This document shows positions 23,173 to 34,535 of a stretch of DNA of 64,000 bases, piece by piece (within the stretch, counting starts at the first letter, position 1; every line of letters begins with the position of its first letter). Under the pieces are notes generated by a model, which saw only the letters and a program-made list of their open reading frames with translations, was not told the DNA's origin and did not search any database. The DNA is taken from contig JBBMOL010000119.1 in NCBI GenBank assembly GCA_037954665.1, forward strand, positions 930,001 to 994,000, given 5' to 3'. Made by a program: the position numbers and the translations under genes. The stretch comes from Laguncularia racemosa. Taxonomy: Eukaryota > Streptophyta > Magnoliopsida > Myrtales > Combretaceae.

Positions 23173-23745
23173 GCAAAAGGTTAATGTTATGTTTTCTTAT
23201 CATGACCCACTTCGATTGGTTCCGTGGTCAAAAGAACTAGCTTTGTCGGGCGGTACAGATTACACCATCCTCTGTTAATGAAGTGGGACGGAAACAACTC
23301 GTTTAAAGAAACCATACGACGCAAAATGTTTTTTTTTTTATATATAATAAGTATTATTTTAAATAAATGCTTATTAATAAAAATATATATATATTTAATT
23401 GATTTTAATAATATGTCACAAATGCCATATTCATGGGTGAACTTGAAGTGTTATGTTAATCTATATTAGATGAGACTTTTTTCAACATATGATATATTTA
23501 TCATATTTTAAATCTTTATTTTACAGATGGTTGAATTGTTTAAAATTTAAGATATCTTCTATAAGATAAGTAGTTAGCTTTTTAATTGATCATCTATTTG
23601 TAAACAAGATATGGAGAAAATTTTGCATTAATAACAAAATGTGGTCCAAAAAATTTATAAAAAAACGTTAAATATAGGTGGAATTTCACTTATTGACTTC
23701 TACAAAGTATGGTCTCCTATAAATATGCATTGTATTCTTTTGCTA
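23173..23745. other. Upstream region of the DUF455 gene
   Basis: Non-coding sequence that should contain the minus-strand promoter and 5' UTR. It becomes AT-rich beyond about 23320. No individual promoter element is assigned with confidence. Confidence 0.45.
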
Positions 23746-23749
23746 CAGT

Positions 23750-24640
23750 GAGTGTCCCAAACATTCGACTACACTTAGTGATTGGAATGTATGCACTAGA
23801 ATACTAAATGTGTTTAGAGTTTTTCATGAGTATATTCTAATATTTTTTCAAGTGTACCAGGTTAATATTCACTTTTTCCTAATGAATGCCATAAACATAC
23901 TGTCAGTGTTGTTTGAAGCCCAAAATGACCAATTTCTTCATGTAGTTGTTAATGAAATGGTTGGAAAGTGATTGTTATATTATAGACAAATTCTTACCAT
24001 TTATTTTATTGCTTCTATTTTAAATCCACATTGTAAAAAAAACATACTTTTAGAATATCTCAATCTTTATTATCAAATTATTGACACATTTTCTAAAATA
24101 CAAGACATATATGCCATTACTACAGCACAAGATAACAAAAAACTTATTTTCCAACTTTTTTATTATATATGGTGGTCAAGTTCTTACTACTCCCTCATTG
24201 TCTCTTGGCTTACGTGGTGCCATATATGATCATACTCTCCTTGTGCAATGAATGATGACATAAAAGTTAAAGCAGCACTGTATCGGTTCAAGTGAGTATA
24301 TGAAACTTAACCACTATTTCAATATAAACTTTGAATTTGGTGATAATAATATCACAAACTTCAACATCTTGGATTGGTGGAAGAGTCATAAGAAGACTTA
24401 TTCGATTCTCTCTCGAATGGCTTGCCAAGTTCTTACTAATCCTACATTAACAGTAGCTATTGAATAAGCTTTCAGCATAATGGGCCTTATCCTAACACAA
24501 TGGTGATTGAGATTGATGCTCGTTAATGTTAATGTGATGGCTTACGTGAAAAATTAGTCGAAGGCAAGAAGTAAAACACAAAAAGTATATGAGATGTTTA
24601 GTGAAGAAGATGAATACTTCAATGACTTTATCACATCGGG
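23750..24640 (+). pseudogene. hAT transposase remnant (C-terminal half)
   Basis: Degenerate hAT-superfamily transposase on the plus strand, readable in fragments. About 23780-23970 gives LSDWNVCTRILNVFRVF and LHVVVNEMVGK. About 23980-24100 gives FIASILNPHCKK, the family I-L-D-P-R/H-K motif. About 24360-24480 gives FNILDWWKSHKKTYSILSRM then ACQVLTNPTLTVAIE and AFSIMG, the hAT C-terminal dimerisation region (D-W-W, S-x-E-x-A-F-S) with a stop in place of the usual Ser. The N-terminal half was not found, and no terminal repeats were identified. It is distinct in position and strand from the hAT at 27706-39263. Confidence 0.75.
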
Positions 24641-25670
24641 GAAGCTCCACTAGCTCAACTCCTTATCTCACAAAATGAAATGGGTTGAATAATATCTATT
24701 TCCGTTATACAACTGTTGTGTAAACAAAATTAATTTGTAATTTGTAAAGGTAGTTGTACTACCTTATAGTAGGTTAGAGATAATTTACGAGGGAAGTAGT
24801 ACCATTTTATTTTTTTTTTATTTACTTATAAAGTTTAAGAATCATATATAAGAGGTAAGATCAAATGTTATCTTCTTTTTCTGTAATATTTTTAATTAAC
24901 TAATAAAATTTAGGGTCAGTGTCCCCATGTACAGGGTTTGCTGACAATTAATAAAGCAAACATGATTTATTATTGCAAAAAATGGTCAATTAATTTTTCA
25001 TGTGAATAAAATTTAAAAAGGAAAAAAGGAAAAAAAGAAAACAAAAAAATCAGAGACTGATAAGGGAAAAAGAAAAAAGAAAAAAAATCAGAAAGGCTAG
25101 TTCATGGGCTTAAACCTGCCTATGAACTGGCTGGCTCTTCTTACCCCGAGTCGATGCCAAATCATCCTTACCCTAACCTATGAACCGGTGGGTTAAGGTC
25201 AAGTCTGAGCTGGTTTCAAACTAGTTCGAAGTCTAAGTGGACCTATTGCTTGAAAGGAAGATAAAAGAAGGATAAAAATGGAAAAATTTGTAATTTTGAT
25301 TTTGTGTTTGGAAATATATAGGGAAAATAAGAAAATAGGGGAAATGTTATCAATTTTTTGTTTTGTTTTGTTTTGTTTGGTTAGTCCTAAAAAAGTAAAT
25401 AAAGAGAAATGGAGTTAATATTTGATAAAGTTACCTTATTTTATATTGATGAAAATTGTTATAAGAGATAATTTTGTAATTATGTCTATTTTCGTTTAGT
25501 TTTTACTAAAATTAAAGAAAATGGAAATAGATTTTAAAATAGAAATATTTCCACTTATTTAGATGGAACCATCACTACACTTGAAAAGTATAATGTTGAC
25601 CAATGAAGTAAAGATTCTTTTCCTAATAATAAGGTTACGCTTGATAAATTTAAGAAGATTTAATCCTAAA
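24641..25670. other. Spacer without recognised features
   Basis: AT-rich with a purine-rich A/G stretch around 25010-25095. No supported gene or repeat. Confidence 0.5.
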
Positions 25671-25674
25671 CTCA

Positions 25675-25935
25675 AATGGAGGTGGCAAAGGAAATACAAA
25701 CTCAAATTGATGAGCTATGGGATATAGAAGAAATCTATTGGTTTTGAAGATCTCAATTTAATTAGTTGACGTATTGTGACATAGATACATCTTTTATTTT
25801 TTTTTCCATCAATCCACTCTTCGAAGAAGACAAAAGGAAGAAAACTCTTAAATTGGTGAAGGAAGTTGGTTCTTTAGTTAAATTAGAAGGTGAGATAGGT
25901 AGTGTGTTTGCAGTTATAAAATAGCCAATCCATTC
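25675..25935 (+). pseudogene. L1-like LINE fragment (region between endonuclease and RT)
   Basis: A plus-strand segment reads MEVAKEIQTQIDELWDIEEI YW, a stop, RSQF.., then CDIDTSFFFF. This fits the plant L1-type LINE signature of EE-I-x-W-x-Q-R-S-R-x-x-W-L-x-x-G-D-x-N-T-x-F-F-H that lies between the endonuclease and reverse transcriptase domains. Stops and missing bases show decay. It pairs with the second LINE block at 27005-27180 in the same orientation, with about 1.1 kb of unrelated AT-rich sequence between them. Confidence 0.6.
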
Positions 25936-27004
25936 AACCTGTTAATTACATTTTTTATACGTTTTTTGAATAGGTTTGAGTATTACTTTGACACCTTATA
26001 AGATTTTAAGTCAAGCTTCAGATTTGATAAAAGAACCTGATATGAAAATTAGACCTACTAAAAAATGTTAAATAATAATATTTCAAAAGTTAAATATCAT
26101 GACCTACTAACCTGTTCTGTTGCACTAAAGAAAACTAATTTTTATTTTATTTTATTTGTTAAATTCTAGGAAACCCTCATCATATCTCTATTGTCTAATA
26201 TTACTATTTTCACTTTCCAGCCAAATCTGTATCCTTTAGTTACATTTTTTTTTTCTAATCCATTTTATGGATTTTTTTCCTTCTTTGCACATATGGATAT
26301 AATTAAGGAAGATGATGAATTAAACTTTAGTTAATCTTGATAAATGTTTAGGAAAATGATAGGATGAACTTTAATTAATTTTTTATATTTGGTGAATTAT
26401 GTCATAAAATTGTAGGAATATGTGATTGATGAGTTAAATTCTATTTAATTGAAAATTTGGATGAATGTTTATATATAATATTAAACTCTTTATTACAATT
26501 GCTTTCAAGTGTGATTTAATAAAATTCATTTTGTTGAACTTCAAGTTTTTTGGTGTGATTCAATAATATTTTTACGAAATTATTTTATAAGAATTGCAAT
26601 TATAAGTGGTCATATTTAATATGGTTATTTACCTATAACAATTTATACCATCATATAATACACATTACTTTACTCCTAATATATATTTATATGAATAGAA
26701 AAAATAAATTATAGAAATCTTAATAATACCTTATCTTTTTATTTCATATGAAGATGTTTTACACATATTGTAATAGCGAATTGGCGAGTTAGGTCATTGG
26801 TTTATAGTATCCTTAATGGAATGATTTTTAGGTATTACATAAAAATCTTATAGAGCTTTGAAATGGGTCATAAATAATCTTACAAGATAGCAGATTAAAT
26901 TCAAATTTATAAAACTCATCATAAACTCAGCCAGTGACGGCATCCTAAGTATGTTTTGTGAACTATTTCCATGATTTCCAATCACATGCCCAGCGCAAAA
27001 GGGC
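25936..27004. other. AT-rich sequence between two LINE blocks
   Basis: Very AT-rich and without a recognised domain. It may be an insertion into, or decayed remainder of, the LINE. No terminal repeats were found. Confidence 0.4.
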
Positions 27005-27180
27005 TTCATGTACTGACTGGGTAGATGGCGTTATTTCTGCTAGGCTGAATGCTGAATTTCATGCACCAATCACAGCAAAAGAAGTCAAGGAGGCTTTGCT
27101 TCAATAGGATGCTATTAAGGCTCCGGTTGCAAATGGTTATTCTAGGATAATTCATCAAAGTATGATCAACTATTTTTATG
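27005..27180 (+). pseudogene. L1-like LINE fragment (start of RT domain)
   Basis: Plus-strand translation gives WVDGVISARLNAEFHAPITA then KEVKEALLQ, a stop, DAIKAPVANGYSRIIHQ. This matches the plant LINE motif of F/I-T-x-x-E-V/I-x-x-A-L followed by K-A-P-G-P-D-G-F near the start of the reverse transcriptase. The P-G-P-D motif is degraded to P-V-A-N. Confidence 0.6.
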
Positions 27181-27697
27181 AAAAGTTAGATATAATATTT
27201 CAACCCAATAAGAATTTAATAAAATAAAATATGATCAAACGTAATAAATATAAATATTAATTGACTACATAATATCATAATATTAAATTAAACCGTGGAC
27301 TGATGAGGTATTATTGTTTGTGATATACCATAATTTATACATAAATATGACATTTAGGTTTAAGGAGTACGAGAATAAGTGGAATGTTAGTGGAATATGG
27401 AGAAGTTGGAATGTTAGATAGTTAAAATGGGAATACATACATATATATATATATATTATTTTAAGGTGGCATAATCTCTGTACCCTTCCAAGCGTGGGAA
27501 GCATTTTTGAAACCGTTAAAGAAAAGGTCTATTTTGAGTGAGACCCGAAAGTAGCCTTGCCTTTGCATTTGAAAGCCCGTCATTTCAATCTTAGATGCCC
27601 TCTCGCAAGGCGGATATTTGGATATTCAAAAAAGGATTTCTGCCACCCACGATTTCAGGCTAAGACTAGTAGGTCGCTCAACCGCTTTAAGAGGTGT
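27181..27697. other. Spacer left of the hAT element
   Basis: AT-rich, including a short (TA)n run near 27440-27457. A small open frame at 27557-27742 crosses the hAT terminus and is not supported as a gene. Confidence 0.45.
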
Positions 27698-27705
27698 TTA
27701 AGAAT
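27698..27705. repeat. Left 8-bp target duplication of the hAT element
   Basis: TTAAGAAT. The right copy at 39264-39271 reads CTAAGAAC, 6 of 8 positions the same and both differences T/C transitions. Eight bp is the diagnostic length for hAT insertions. Confidence 0.65.
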
Positions 27706-27726
27706 TAGGGATGTAAGTGGAACGGG
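27706..27726 (+). repeat. Left terminal inverted repeat of the hAT
   Basis: TAGGGATGTAAGTGGAACGGG. The first 12 bases are identical to the inverted right end and the rest partly match. Confidence 0.75.
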
Positions 27727-28339
27727 ATTGGATCGGGTTTAGTAATTCTATTATTTTATGAAGATTCTCAAACTTGTCCCAAATTCTATAAGATTTTTTA
27801 TAAAGTACTCGCAACTCGAAATCTGTACTAAATTTATTAGAATTTAAAAAAAATGTATTATTAATTTAAAATATTTACTTATTTATTATAATTATTTTTG
27901 TAAAATATAACTTACGTTCTTAGAAATAAATAATATTTGCACTTTCAATATATCTTATCATATATATTTTAACATTGTTTCAAAGTTTACACGTTAGTAA
28001 ATAAAGTTACTAACATAAAAACATTTTTAATTATAATAAGATACAAATTACCTAACTAACCATACAACTTAATAAATAATACAAAAAATAAAATATAGTT
28101 AACAAGTTTCAATAGAAATAAAAAAAGTTTTAAAATATATAACAAAGGCATTAATCTTATTTTTTTTTGTAATTTTTACTGGACAATTGATTCTCATAGT
28201 ATTCACATCTCATCTTTTTCATCATCTATTTTTAAACCTATCGAAATGAGGAAAAAAACCCATAAAACTCATTAGAGATTAGGCAAATAATAGTTGTTTC
28301 ATATATAAAGAACTCATTATTATATAATCAAAATTTTTA
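27727..28339. other. hAT 3' non-coding region
   Basis: AT-rich DNA between the left terminus and the last recognisable transposase codons. No other feature seen. Confidence 0.5.
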
Positions 28340-30487
28340 CCTTTCCTCTCATTTGATAACTAACTTTAACTGCACTTCAATACTTCCATTATATCAGGAT
28401 TTAGTCTGTTTTTATGCTAGTTAATTACTTATTTAGTAGTACTAAATGCAAACTCAAAACAATTGTAGACATAAGAATAGCCAACATATCCTTAGCTAGT
28501 TCTTATAAAATAGAATACTTAATTCCATTTATTTTCCATTAGTTAAAAATATCAAAATTGCCACTTCAAGGTAATACAAGTTCTTCTAAATAGTGATTTA
28601 ACTCTAACTTTATCTGGTCATTAGTATTAACAGTGCTTAAGTATTACACCAACCCTAATTTTCTTATAGATTCAAAAGAAACAGTATAAGCAGTTGCTGA
28701 AGTATCCATAGAAGAACTATTGCTATTATTCAAACTTTTTGGAAAGCTGAGATTTATCCCTTGGTTGATATTCTCCAATTAAATCATAACAAATGTTTTT
28801 AACATTTTGAGTCTCTATAAATGCATTTGCTCCATAAACAAAATGAAACACAAAGTCCTCGACCTTCATCTTAAAATATAAATCTAAAATAATACAAACA
28901 ACCATAATATTGTGTACATCACCCAAATATTTTTCAAACTTATCAAATATTTTCCCCACCATCATATTAATATGCACATCTGAAGAACCCTTCCAATCAA
29001 TCAATGCTGCCTTAATTTTAAAAATCTTTTTGAAATAATAATTTACAGTTGGATATTGGGTATAAAAAAAATATTGGTTGCCTCATAAAAGATTGCCAAC
29101 TTCTTGCAAATTTTTTCCGCTACCTCCTAATCATCATCGATAAGAAGACATCTATAATATCTATCCATAAATTGAACCCTATAAAAAACTTTTTTGTATT
29201 CAACAGTTGCCACTAACATGTCATATGTAGAGTTCCATCGAGTTTTGCAATCTAAGCCAAGCTTTTTACTATATGGAATATCTAATTGATTACATGCCTC
29301 TCCAAATTTCTCTACTCTTGATGATGTCACTAATCAAAATGCAACACTATTACAAATCTTCTCAATCGCGCTTTCTATCACGGTCACACCCTCTTTCACA
29401 ATTAAGTAGAAAATATGTGCACAACAACGCATGTGGAGTACTTTTCCTCGAAGAGTTAACTCATCTCTTTGTAGCTTCATTTTCAAATTTGTAATCATGG
29501 TATCATTCATAGAGCAATTATCTACAATAATTGTAGATAAATTTCCATCTAGTCCCCATGTCATTAATGAGTTAAACAAACAATTGGCGAGCACCTAATT
29601 TGAGTGTAGCATTGGAACATACAAAAAACTGCATGAAAATATAAAAATAGTCAATAAAATATAATTTTCCATTATTTATTATGAAAATATATTTTAAGTA
29701 AATAATCTTACTCCATGAGTCAACTCTGAAGTTCTCCAATTATGGTCAACGAAGTGTGTTGTGACAATCATGTAACCCTTTTCTTGATTTGATGTCAATG
29801 AATCTATTGTTACTGCAATTCAAGAATTTAGTCCTTTCAACAGTACTCTTAATTTTTCCTTCTCTCCATTGTCAATGTTCACAATCTCCTTTTTCATGGT
29901 ATTCTAACTCACATGTTTAAAAAATTCTTGAATTCTTTCAACAAAATCCCTGAAGTACTCATGCTCAACTATCGAAATAGGGCATTTATGGACAATGATT
30001 ACCTTTGCAAGTTTTTGCCTAGAAATATCTTGATTAAAAGTCTAATTTCCTATTTTCAAATAACTCTCATTCACATTTTGTCATCTTTCAATGGATAGTA
30101 GACATTGCCTTATATGTCTTTTTGCTTCTTTCTTTATGTGCACTTCTTTAAATAATTGCGTAAGTGCTTAGTGTTGTGGAACAACTATTTACTACCTGCT
30201 TTTAGTGTTCTGGAACAATTATTGCAAATAATAACATCCTCTCCGTTGCCTATTTTTCTTACCATATTATTCTATATAGGAGAAGTCAACTTATGTTTAT
30301 TAGGATTATCACGTTGATCAGCATTGTTTTTTACTTGAGAACTTGTTGTGGTTGTTAAATTTGTTGATGGTGCTTCCGTTTCAGATCCGAGTAATGGGAA
30401 TGGATCTTCCTCTTCCTCAAGGTCAACGGGATTTGCATCAATAAGCATTTCGAATTCCTCTATATCTGCATTACATAAAAGTATCAA
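28340..30487 (-). pseudogene. Ac-like hAT transposase, degenerate
   Basis: Minus-strand transposase read in fragments from N to C terminus. An acidic N-terminus starts at 30487 (IEEFEMLIDANPVDLEEEED). A BED zinc finger lies near 30240-30120 (CNNCSRTLKAGS, then H-x5-C after a stop). The catalytic region at 29594-29127 includes STIIVDNCSMND, LHMRCCAHIFYLIVKEGV and LDCKTRWNSTYDMLVATVEY. A middle segment covers 29004-28726. The dimerisation region near 28580-28380 reads NWWK-like, GIKYSIL, ELAKDMLAILMST. BED fingers bind the element ends and the RNase H-like catalytic core excises and inserts the element. Several stops (for example near 29331 and 29123) and frameshifts make it inactive. Confidence 0.82.
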
Positions 30488-30604
30488 TATTCAAGCTAGA
30501 AATTGGACAAAAAGATTTATTAATTTTCAGTAGCATATATGATGAGTTTGGGTTAATCTAGATGCATAATTACTTCTAATATCAAGCACAAATTTCTTTT
30601 TACT

Positions 30605-31109
30605 ACTGGTGCACTCAAAGAAGCTAAGGATAAGCTCAAAAAGCATGTTGAAGAACTTACATGGCGTTTGCAACTAGAGAAATGTCTAAGGGTATTGTTT
30701 TCAGTTATTCTTATACAAGTCATTTTGTTATAAAGAAGACTAATTTAGCTTGAATATGGAAAGACATCTGAAAGCATGTGAATTGTATGGGAAAACCGGA
30801 TTCTTAATGTTTCATGATAGGAAGAAATGTTAGATAGATCCTTTGATAGCCTGCTTCATAGTCATTTACAGAGTTGATGGTTTAATAACATTATAATGGA
30901 AGTTGCGAAAGCAAAAGCACAAGAAATTGCAAGAATCCTTACAATCCCTTCAGGCCAAGGTAGATGAAGCAAGCGCATTAGTTCTTAAGGAGCGAGAAGC
31001 AGCAAAGAAAGCCATCGAAGAAGCACCACCTGTTGTCAAAGGGACTCAAGTTTTTGTGGAGGACACGTAGAAAGTATAGTCTCTAACGTCAGAAGTACAT
31101 AACCTAAAG
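30605..31109 (+). pseudogene. Captured class XI myosin gene fragment (coiled-coil exons)
   Basis: Two plus-strand exon-like pieces match the neck-proximal coiled coil of plant class XI myosin heavy chains, the actin motors that move organelles. Piece 1 (30605-30691) reads TGALKEAKDKLKKHVEEL then TWRLQLEKCLR and is followed by a GTATTG donor-like site. Piece 2 (about 30895-31109) gives AKAKAQEIA, then after a small frame-changing loss LQESLQSLQAKVDEASALVL then KEREAAKKAIEEAPP, a stop and SLTSEVHNLK, ending at AAAG|GTATAA. The intervening 200 bp looks like a retained intron, so the fragment was copied from genomic DNA, not from mRNA. It lies inside the hAT, opposite in strand to the transposase. 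Stops and the frameshift exclude a functional product. The family assignment is from recognition of the sequence. Confidence 0.8.
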
Positions 31110-31146
31110 GTATAAATACTTGGATAACTATTGGTAGTGTACTTAG

Positions 31147-31644
31147 TGTTAGATCCTTAATCCAACGTTGGCCTTATATGTGAAACGATTATGTGTTGCG
31201 GGCTGTCATATTAAGTTAAGCTCAATTAAAAGTAATCAATAAGATTTGGATATTTGAGTTTTAATATATCTAATAGGCTATGACCCCTTTTATGTGTAGA
31301 GATCTTATGGATAGTTTCTATTTTTATGATGAGCTAAAATAGAAATACCAAAAAGGTAACATATAGTTATCTATATAAATACTGGTTATGGTCCCCAGGT
31401 CATACGTACCTTTCTTGTCTCTTTGAATCCCATCATCAAATAGAATATAGAGGAAAAACAAAAGAGATCTCTCAAAGAAAACGTATTGATCTGGAAGACC
31501 AACCGCACAATCTAAGAATCGTGGATCACAATGGATTCAGGTACGCTTCCTCGTATTTATTGATTAATTCTTAATGATCAAACATGAAAAGATCTAAGAT
31601 TTTATTTGTGATGATTTTCACAAAAGATTATTCAAGATTCAACA
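31147..31644 (+). repeat. 5' LTR of the copia element
   Basis: 498 bp, the same length as the 3' LTR. A TATATAAAT box lies at 31372-31380. It ends TTCAACA immediately before the PBS spacer. Confidence 0.93.
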
Positions 31645-31646
31645 AT

Positions 31647-31660
31647 TGGTATCGGAGCTT
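31647..31660 (+). other. Copia primer-binding site
   Basis: TGGTATCGGAGCTT two bases after the LTR, one mismatch from the usual TGGTATCAGAGC complement of initiator tRNA-Met. Confidence 0.85.
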
Positions 31661-32944
31661 ACATTATTTGATCATTAGGAATTACTTTTGTAATTTTTTA
31701 TAAGGTGTTATTATCCCTAATTCTAGAGATTAGGTTTTAGACAAACATTAAAATATGTAAACGTCTCAAATCGGTTCCGATCATTCATGTTATCGGATAT
31801 GTTATCGTAATAATTTCCTCGCAATTTCTCCGCGTCAAAATCAATGGCCGCGCAATTTCTCCCACATTGTCTTGTTCAATATTGTCTCCACGAACAGTAT
31901 TTAGGAACAGCATGATTCCGATATGTTATCGGATCTCCCCACGGTGATTTTACTTTTCGTGATTGTAATTCACCACGATGAATTAAGGTTTTCTTCATGG
32001 TCCATTTTCGAACGAATTAGGAACCGCATTAATAAACGATGTATCACGTTGCTTCCTCCACGGCCAAACTTTTCCGTATATAAGGGTCTCAACCCATAGT
32101 TATACACGGCCGTGTATTCAAACCGTGTAAGTTTCTATTAGTTTTAAGCCCAACATACACGGCCGTGCCTTCAACCGTGTATTCAAACCGTATAAGTTTC
32201 TGTTAGTTTTTTAGGCTAACATACACGACCGTGCCTTTAGCTGTATACTCAAACCATATAAGTTTCTGTTAGTTTTTTGAACCTAACATACACGATCGTG
32301 CCTTCAACCGTGTACTCAAATATATATACATAATCACTTATGGATTGGTATTTATGTACGTCAATTTTTCTTTTGAACTCTAATTTTAATGTTTGAGTTA
32401 TTGAGTCGTATTTAGATATAGGTGCTTTGGCCTAATAAGTTTTAGCTAAAATTAGAGTTGCCTTTGACTCAATGTTTGATATAATTTCAAATTTGAATAT
32501 TGGTATGTTTATATGTATTTTGAGATGAATTAATTGAAGCAACATATTGCCAAAGTGGTCCCTCTTGCAGAAATTAATTTATTTCAAAATATAAAAGGTT
32601 GTGTGCTTATAACTTCTGTGAATTTTTAATCAGCCCAAAGGAAGGTTAATGTTTAATAGAATTGGAAGTGCACCTATAGTAATAAACTCGTGATGATTAT
32701 TTAGTTTTACATGTGAACAATAAATTGGCCCAAAGGAAGCTTTATTGTTTGATATGTTCTTATTGTCAATGTTTGATTACTACGCTAAGATACCACTTAA
32801 TAGTTAATGTTTTGTCCAAATATGAAATATTAATAGGCTACCCGGTATTTTGATATGGGGTTTATCTTTATTTGAATTTATTATTATTATTTTGTTGTAA
32901 GGCTTATGTAAGCTTGTTTATTTGTTTGTTGTTCTTATTCAGCT
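31661..32944 (+). other. Copia leader with GC-rich palindromic tandem repeats
   Basis: Long untranslated leader. Four tandem units of about 60-67 bp occupy roughly 32100-32320, each starting ATACACGGCCGTG or a decayed form (ACGACCGTG, ACGATCGTG) and containing GTTTCTGTTAGTTTT. The first unit holds the palindrome ACACGGCCGTGT. The rest of the leader is AT-rich with no coding signal. Confidence 0.75.
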
Positions 32945-33768
32945 ATGAATAATCCTGCTAATATTACTGCCAACATCAATTCCATTCCTATGCTAAATGG
33001 CACTAACTTCAAGTCGTGGAAAGATAATCTATTGATAGTACTTGGAGTTATGGATCTCGACCTTGCGTTAAGGATTGATTCTCCTTCACCTCTTACTGAT
33101 AAGAGTACCTCTGATGACAAGAGGGAGATGGAAAAGTGGGAGAAATCAAACCTCATGTGTATGATGATCATGAAGAAGGCCATTCCAGAAGCATTTAGAG
33201 GTACAATATATGATAAGATAACTAAGGCTAAGAAGTTCCTTGATGAAATTGAGAAAAAGGTTTGCTAAGAATGAAAAGGCAGAAATAAGTACACTCTTGG
33301 CAAACCTAATCTCAATGAAGTACAAAGGCAAGGGCAATATTAGGGAGTACATCATGGAGATGTCTCATCTTGCTTCCAAGCTAAGAGCGCTCAAGCTAGA
33401 CCTCACAGAGGACTTACTAGTGCATTTGGCTTTGATTTCTCTTCCAACACAGTTTAGCCAGTTTAAAGTAAGCTATAATTGTCAGAAAGAGACTTGGTCT
33501 CTGAATGAGCTCATCTTACACTGTGTTCAAGAAGAGGAAAGGCTAAAGCAAGATAAGATTGAGAGTGCTCACCTAGCCTTAACTCCTAAGAATAGGAATA
33601 AGGATAATAAAAAGAAAAGGGATAAAGAAGCTGCAAATATGGTACCTTAGAAGACACAACCAAAGAAGTCAGATGCATTAAATGGTATTGGTTGTCACTT
33701 TTGTGGAGCTGTAGAGCATTATAAGAAGCGGTGCACCAATTATCATGCTTGGCGTGCTAAGAAAGGTA
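32945..33768 (+). pseudogene. Copia gag, frameshifted
   Basis: Starts at 32945 (MNNPANITANINSIPMLNGT NFKSW), the typical copia Gag opening of LNGTNF-x-x-W. The frame changes near 33240-33268 and continues through LANLISMKYKGKGNIREYIM to a stop at 33650. The zinc knuckle CHFCGAVEHYKKRC (C-x2-C-x4-H-x4-C) lies at about 33692-33733. Gag packages the element RNA in cytoplasmic particles. The frameshift and the TAG at 33648-33650 make it defective. Confidence 0.88.
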
Positions 33769-34298
33769 CACTTCTTAATTTGGTTTGTTTTGAGGTTAAT
33801 TTAACTTCGGTACCTATAGACACTTGGTGGATAGATTATGGTGCAACAATTCACATCAGTGTGTCTATGCAGGGTTGCCTACATTGCCGAAAACCAAGTG
33901 ATGGTGAAAGATACATCTATGTGGGTAACAACAAGATAGTTGAAGTTGAAGCAATTGGGAAGTTTAGATTATTATTAAAAACTGGATTTTATTTGGATCT
34001 TAATGAAACATTCATTGTACCGTCATTTAGACAGAATTTGATTTTTGTTTCTACTTTGGACAAATTTGGTTATTCTTGTTCATTTGGGAATAAGAAATTT
34101 AGTTTGTTTCATGATTCAAAATTAGTTGGATCTGATTCTCTATCTGTTTATGATAATCTTTACTAGATTGATATCATTACTTCATTTAATGAATCCCTGC
34201 AAGTAAGTACACGAGGTATAAAGAGAAAATTAACTAATGAAAATTCAGCTACATTATGGCACAAAAGATTAGGTCATATCTCCAAACGGAGAATGGAG
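33769..34298 (+). pseudogene. Copia protease and GAG-pre-integrase segment
   Basis: WWIDYGATIHIS at about 33826-33860 is the protease active site. The usual copia form is D-S-G-A-T, so the catalytic Asp is present but the following Ser is Tyr. The fold continues to FGYSCSFGNKKFSLFHDSKL. A stop (DNLY then TAG, 34164-34166) interrupts it before the GAG-pre-integrase motif LWHKRLGHISKRRME, which ends near 34298, where a tandem duplication starts over. Confidence 0.88.
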
Positions 34299-34535
34299 AA
34301 ATTTGGTTATTCTTGTTCATTTGGGAATAAGAAATTTAGTTTGTTTCATGATTCAAAATTAGTTGGATCTAGTTCTCTATCTGTTTATGATAATCTTTAC
34401 TAGATTGATATCATTGTTCCATTTAATGAATCCCTGCAAGTAAGTACATGAGGTATAAAGAGAAAATTAACTAATGAAAATTCAGCTACATTATGGCACA
34501 AAAGATTAGGTCATATCTCCAAACGGAGAATGGAG
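34062..34535 (+). repeat. 237-bp in-frame tandem duplication inside copia pol
   Basis: 34062-34298 and 34299-34535 are near-identical head-to-tail copies starting AAATTTGGTTATTCTTG and ending CGGAGAATGGAG. 237 is 79 codons, so the duplication keeps frame. It covers the end of protease and the LWHKRLGHISK motif. Both copies carry the same TAG stop, so that stop probably predates the duplication, and only a few substitutions separate them. Confidence 0.92.

Noticed and set aside
23320..23470. Possible small gene upstream of the DUF455 gene
   Set aside because: Low-complexity AT-rich translation with no family resemblance.
27557..27742. 61-codon plus-strand frame
   Set aside because: It runs across the left terminus of the hAT, so it would be a chance fusion. 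No homology recognised.
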